Assembly: GCF_001435295.1 (NCBI RefSeq)
Contig: NZ_CM003594.1
Location: forward strand, 744,001-808,000
Direction of reading: 5' to 3'
DNA from: Psychrobacter sp. P11F6
GTDB lineage: Bacteria > Pseudomonadota > Gammaproteobacteria > Pseudomonadales > Moraxellaceae
Length of the DNA stretch: 64,000 bases
Shown: positions 60,106-64,000 of the stretch, one piece after another
Layout of the letters: each line of letters starts with the position of its first letter
Position numbering within the stretch: the stretch's first letter is position 1
Program-made: the position numbers and the translations under genes
Notes under the pieces: generated by a model
The model's database searches: none
Seen by the model: only the letters and a program-made list of their open reading frames with translations
Told to the model about the DNA's origin: nothing

Positions 60106-60146
60106 ATATAAGTTTGAATCCGTAAAGACCAACCTATTTATAAATA

Positions 60147-62936
60147 CTAACCTGTATTGCGTAGCCCTGCTGCCAAGGCGTTGATACTACGAATCAATGC
60201 ATCTTCGACAGCAAGTCTCTCGTTATTTTCCAATTTATCATCACTAGCGTTATCAGGCTGGCGCATACGCTTGAGTAGCTCAATCTGGATGTAGTTGATG
60301 GGATCTAAATAGGCGTTACGCCATTCTAATGAATGAGCCAAGTCTTGTTGGTTTGAGAGTAAAGACGCTTGTGCTAGCAAGGAGTTGAGACCTGCATGCG
60401 TCAGTTCATGCTCATCAATCACTGCCTGCATGACTTGCTCACGCAAGCTTTCGTCTTTACACAGTTGACTGTATGCACGGGCGATATTCATCTCGGATTT
60501 GGTAAAAGCCATTTCAATATTACTGATAAAGACATTGAAAAATGGCCAGTTTTTATTCATCTCTTTCATTAACGCTTCGTCTTTTTTGACGCTATCTAAA
60601 GCACTGCCCACGCCATACCAAGCGGGAAGGGTAAAGCGCGCCAATGACCAGCCAAATACCCACGGTATCGCCCGAATCGTCGATTTGCTCGGCAGTCCTT
60701 TTTTACGGTGAGCAGGACGCGAGCCAATATTGAGCAATGAAATCTCTTGTACTGGTGTGGCCTCAGAATAAAACTGATAGAAGCCCTCTGTATTATCCGT
60801 CAGCTCTCGATATTGCTGTTCGCCTGCATTTGCCAAATCAGCAAACAACGCTTCATAGCTATCTAGCTGTTTGGGTTGTTCGACAAATCGTGACGAGCTG
60901 GCTTTTAGCGCCCCCGTGATTCCCATGGTTAATTCAAACACGGCAGTATCTGGATTGGCATACTTGGCGTAAAGTACTTCGCCTTGTTCAGTGAACTTGA
61001 TCTGTCCATGTAAAGTGCCAGCAGGCTGCGCGGCGATGGCTTGATGGGTTGAGCCACCACCACGACTGACGGAACCACCACGACCATGGAACAGGCGGGT
61101 GGTGATACCATATTGATTGGCGATATCGGTGATGGTTTGCTGGGCACTATATAACTGCCAAGCGGAGGTAATAATGCCGCCATCTTTAGAAGAGTCTGAG
61201 TAGCCAAGCATAATCTCTTGAATGTTTCCTGAGTGCTCAAGTAACTCCCGATATAGCGGATTGTCCAACACCATTGGCATAATCTTATCGATATTTTTTA
61301 AATCTTCGATAGTTTCAAACAGTGGCGCAACTGGTAGGGCAGAAAATAAATGCCCGTTTTTATCAATACCCGATAAGCCTGCAAAACGCATCAGTAGCAG
61401 TACCTCTAATAGCTGACTGGCGTTATTGGTCATCGAAATTACATAGCTACCAAAAGTATCGTCGCCGACCAGTTTACGCAGTTTAGCGACAGAATTCATC
61501 AGAGCAAGCTGTTCATGTGTTTGCGCGCTTAAATTGTCGGTATAAATCAGCGGTGCACCGGGCTTTTCTAGCAAACGTGTTAGCCATTCTTGGCGCTCTG
61601 TTTCGCTGAGGGTACGATAGTCGGGTAGATTCGAGGCGCTAGCAAAAATATCTGCAATAACTTCGCCGTGATATCCTGAATCTTGGCGGATATCTAGCGA
61701 GGCTAAATGGAATCCACAGGTTTTGACTAAGCGAATGGTATCAAGCAGTAAGCCTTCGCCATGTGCTTTGTCATGAGTATTGACACTTTTGCGAATAAGG
61801 CGTAAATCATCTAACAAGGCTGTCGGTGTTGAGTAAGCCTCTTTTGCAGCCTCCTCATCTGTGCCTTGGCTTTGGATATGCTGGTTGGTCGCTTTTATTT
61901 TAGCCAGAATAATGGACAGCAATCTTCGGTACGGCTCATTATTGTAATCATCAGGATTGTAGCAAAAGACTTTTTGATCGAGTGTGTTGTAGTCTTTGAT
62001 ACGGGTATAAATCTCTGGCGCGATATCGACGATAGTATCGCTATGAATCAGCTCACGACGCAATTTTCTGACCAATACTTGATAATGACGCAGTACAGTA
62101 TTGGCATGCATCAATACCGCCATTTCAGTGGTTTCATGGGTGACGAATGGATTGCCATCTCTATCGCCGCCAATCCAAGAGCCAAAACTGACAAAGGCGG
62201 GTAAAGGGTAGTCGATTAACTCAGGATAGATATCGACGATAGCGTCTTTTATATTACGATATACTTTGGGAATGGCAGTGAATAAGCTGGCATCAAAATA
62301 GTGTAAGCCGTTGTTTATTTCATCATAAACCAAAGGTTTTCGGCTGCGAACTTCGTCTGACGACCACAGCAAGTCAATGGTTTCTGCTGTCTTTTGCTTA
62401 GCTTGCATAAAGGCTAGGCTGCCTTCGGGATAGTCGCTCATGGCATCGGTATGCTCATAGAGGGTTTGCAAGATATTCATGGTGGTGCGTCTACGGGCTT
62501 CGGTAGGATGAGCCGTAAAAACAGGAATAAATTTAAGGTGATCAATAAGCTCTTTGATTTGCGCAGGTTCGATTTGCCGCTCACGGCATTCTAACAAGGT
62601 GCGGCGAAAGGAGCCCTCCCAGCTTTGATTGGACTGAGCACGCATAGTACGGCGTTGCTCACGCAGATAGTTTTCTTCCGTTAAATTGGCGAGGAAAAAG
62701 TAAATAGAGAATGCGCGAATGACGTTTTTTAAGGTTTGATTGTCTAATGAGGCAATAAGATCAATCAGCTGCTGTTTGTGTGCTGGATTCTGCTCACGGC
62801 GCTCCTGAATAAAGCCTTTGCGCAATGTTTCGATAGTACGTAGGGTATCCTCACCAGATTGGCGAGAAATGGCCTCACCTAAAAATGCGCCTAACAATCT
62901 AACACGCGCACGCAATACGTCGTTCTTCAATAACAT
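60147..62936 (-). CDS. ppc: Phosphoenolpyruvate carboxylase
   Basis: Ppc makes oxaloacetate from phosphoenolpyruvate and bicarbonate, refilling the citric acid cycle. Catalytic motifs are seen: FTAHPTEARRRT (His near residue 140), LGYSDSSKDGGIITSAWQLY, FHGRGGSVSRGGG, and the end with NTG. The length of 929 residues is normal. A very strong ribosome-binding site, AGGAGG, lies before the ATG at 62936. It is convergent with the DUF938 gene. Confidence 0.98.
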   Translation of the reverse strand: MLLKNDVLRARVRLLGAFLGEAISRQSGEDTLRTIETLRKGFIQERREQNPAHKQQLIDLIASLDNQTLKNVIRAFSIYFFLANLTEENYLREQRRTMRAQSNQSWEGSFRRTLLECRERQIEPAQIKELIDHLKFIPVFTAHPTEARRRTTMNILQTLYEHTDAMSDYPEGSLAFMQAKQKTAETIDLLWSSDEVRSRKPLVYDEINNGLHYFDASLFTAIPKVYRNIKDAIVDIYPELIDYPLPAFVSFGSWIGGDRDGNPFVTHETTEMAVLMHANTVLRHYQVLVRKLRRELIHSDTIVDIAPEIYTRIKDYNTLDQKVFCYNPDDYNNEPYRRLLSIILAKIKATNQHIQSQGTDEEAAKEAYSTPTALLDDLRLIRKSVNTHDKAHGEGLLLDTIRLVKTCGFHLASLDIRQDSGYHGEVIADIFASASNLPDYRTLSETERQEWLTRLLEKPGAPLIYTDNLSAQTHEQLALMNSVAKLRKLVGDDTFGSYVISMTNNASQLLEVLLLMRFAGLSGIDKNGHLFSALPVAPLFETIEDLKNIDKIMPMVLDNPLYRELLEHSGNIQEIMLGYSDSSKDGGIITSAWQLYSAQQTITDIANQYGITTRLFHGRGGSVSRGGGSTHQAIAAQPAGTLHGQIKFTEQGEVLYAKYANPDTAVFELTMGITGALKASSSRFVEQPKQLDSYEALFADLANAGEQQYRELTDNTEGFYQFYSEATPVQEISLLNIGSRPAHRKKGLPSKSTIRAIPWVFGWSLARFTLPAWYGVGSALDSVKKDEALMKEMNKNWPFFNVFISNIEMAFTKSEMNIARAYSQLCKDESLREQVMQAVIDEHELTHAGLNSLLAQASLLSNQQDLAHSLEWRNAYLDPINYIQIELLKRMRQPDNASDDKLENNERLAVEDALIRSINALAAGLRNTG

Positions 62937-63030
62937 AATTGGCCTCCTTGGCTTTTAATCGACTCATTTATCAATGAGATAGGCTGGTTAATGAATAAGG
63001 GTCGCTGTTCCTATAAAATATAAATTAAAG

Positions 63031-63822
63031 TTATTTATATTCATTTGCTAAAAAATCCAAATAGCGTTTCCATGAGCGCTCATCTGCACGTGCATCATAT
63101 CTATCACTGCCGAACACGCTAAAGGCATGTGGTGCACCACTATATGTCACCATCTCATGCGGTACGTTGGCGGCTTCTAATGTCTTACCCAAAGTTGCGA
63201 AGCTCTCTAGAGAAACAGATTCATCAGCAGAGCCGTGGAATACTAAGATTTCTCCAGTTGTCTTGTCATAACTTTGACCTGTTGGAATATCAAAGGCACC
63301 ATGGAAGGGTACAAATGCTTTTTGCTCAAATCCTGAGCGCGCCAGCTCCAGAGCAACGGTACCTCCAAAACAATATCCCATGGTAGTGCCTTTACGCACA
63401 TCATTACCTTGTAGTCGTCCGGCATTCAACGCACCTTGAAGTATGCGGCGCATTTTATTGCGATCATCGTATAACTCCCCAGTTAAGCGTTTGTTTTCTT
63501 CAATGGAAGTAGGGCGAACGCCTTGCCCGAACATGTCTGCCGCCAATACGTTGTAGCCCTCGCCTGCTAACATGTCAGCACGTTTACGCTCATAGTCTGT
63601 CAATCCATCCCAATCATGAATGAGTAAGATAAAAGGCGCATTCGCTTTGTCGGCTTTGGCGTAATAGCCTTCGTATGCTTGCTCATCCACGGTATAGGTA
63701 ATATTTTTGGTTGTAATGGCGGCAGCCGTTTGACTAAAAGTAAGTGCCATTAGTCCGATTGACGCACCCATTAGCAATGAGTGATAAGGTTTTTTGGACG
63801 TAGTCTTTGAAGTTGATAACAT
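63031..63822 (-). CDS. Exported dienelactone hydrolase family protein
   Basis: A 263-residue alpha/beta-hydrolase. A signal peptide is likely: basic start, hydrophobic LLMGASIGLMALTF, and cleavage after TAAA (about residue 35). The catalytic triad is Cys151 in MGYCFGGTVALEL, an aspartate in HGSADESVSLESF, and the histidine in YSGAPHAFSVFG. The cysteine nucleophile and LIHDWDGL mark the dienelactone hydrolase family. The substrate is unknown. It lies upstream of ppc on the same strand, about 95 bases apart. Confidence 0.9.
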   Translation of the reverse strand: MLSTSKTTSKKPYHSLLMGASIGLMALTFSQTAAAITTKNITYTVDEQAYEGYYAKADKANAPFILLIHDWDGLTDYERKRADMLAGEGYNVLAADMFGQGVRPTSIEENKRLTGELYDDRNKMRRILQGALNAGRLQGNDVRKGTTMGYCFGGTVALELARSGFEQKAFVPFHGAFDIPTGQSYDKTTGEILVFHGSADESVSLESFATLGKTLEAANVPHEMVTYSGAPHAFSVFGSDRYDARADERSWKRYLDFLANEYK

Positions 63823-64000
63823 GGTAGGTCGCCTTATAATCGTATAAAAAAGATAAATAGTTGGCTAAAACCATGCCCATTTTATTTATCAACTGTTTTA
63901 ATGCTTCATAAGAGCATACCTTAAAAAATCACCACATGACAAGAATCTATCGTTAACGTTAAAACTCTCTTTAAATACGCTGAAATTACGGCTTTATCAC

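Overview
The window looks like a chromosomal segment of a gammaproteobacterium of the Moraxellaceae, most probably Psychrobacter. This is inferred from the 16S/23S rRNA sequence style, the moderately low GC, the three-gene pntAA-pntAB-pntB transhydrogenase, the pyrB plus pseudo-dihydroorotase pair, and the rpmF/fabD/fabG/acpP arrangement. No database search was possible, so the genus is an inference. Most of the window is ordinary housekeeping sequence, densely coded on both strands, with clear intrinsic terminators between units.

Layout. 1-6.5 kb: a YciO-type protein and the EF-P hydroxylase epmC (minus), then yceD, rpmF, fabD, fabG, acpP and a Kbp-like BON/LysM protein (plus). 6.5-10.2 kb: queG and nnr, divergent, and a secreted DUF4124 protein. 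11-14.5 kb: the branched-chain amino-acid genes ilvB-ilvH-ilvC behind a long leader. 14.8-19 kb: two membrane proteins, a cold-shock protein with a long 5' UTR, and etfB-etfA. 19-24.2 kb: a SpoU-type rRNA/tRNA methyltransferase and fbp (minus), then pyrB, pyrC' and a DUF2127 protein. 24.3-32.5 kb (minus): a CPA1 Na+/H+ antiporter, a DUF2254 membrane protein, a very large M66-like secreted lipoprotein protease with a proline-rich tandem-repeat linker, and a YihY-type protein. 33-40.7 kb: wrbA, DUF2069, DUF3108, groES-groEL behind a sigma-32-like promoter, an unusual formyltransferase-like/beta-propeller protein, and yaaA. 41-50 kb: pntAA-pntAB-pntB, a thioesterase, iscX, a GyrI-like protein, dapE, a 2-oxoglutarate oxygenase, rlmJ and pssA.

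50.2-56.0 kb is a complete rRNA operon: tandem promoters, 16S, tRNA-Ile(GAT), tRNA-Ala(TGC), 23S, 5S and terminator, with both RNase III-type processing stems visible. After it lies a small accessory stretch (56.1-59.4 kb) with an orphan Mrr-like nuclease, an unknown 106-residue protein, an OsmC protein, a flavodoxin-like protein and an intact IS1595-family insertion sequence with 8-bp target duplication. The window closes with a DUF938 methyltransferase, ppc and a secreted dienelactone-hydrolase-type protein.

I did not find a convincing undescribed multi-gene system. The most unusual loci are the M66-like protease with nine 54-bp repeats, the two-domain formyltransferase-like/propeller protein whose usual catalytic residues appear replaced, the possible attenuator ahead of pntAA, the IS whose own terminal repeat can sequester its transposase ribosome-binding site, and the orphan Mrr-like gene next to the rRNA operon. 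Several start codons were moved from the longest open frame to a downstream start with a better ribosome-binding site; each case is explained in its entry.
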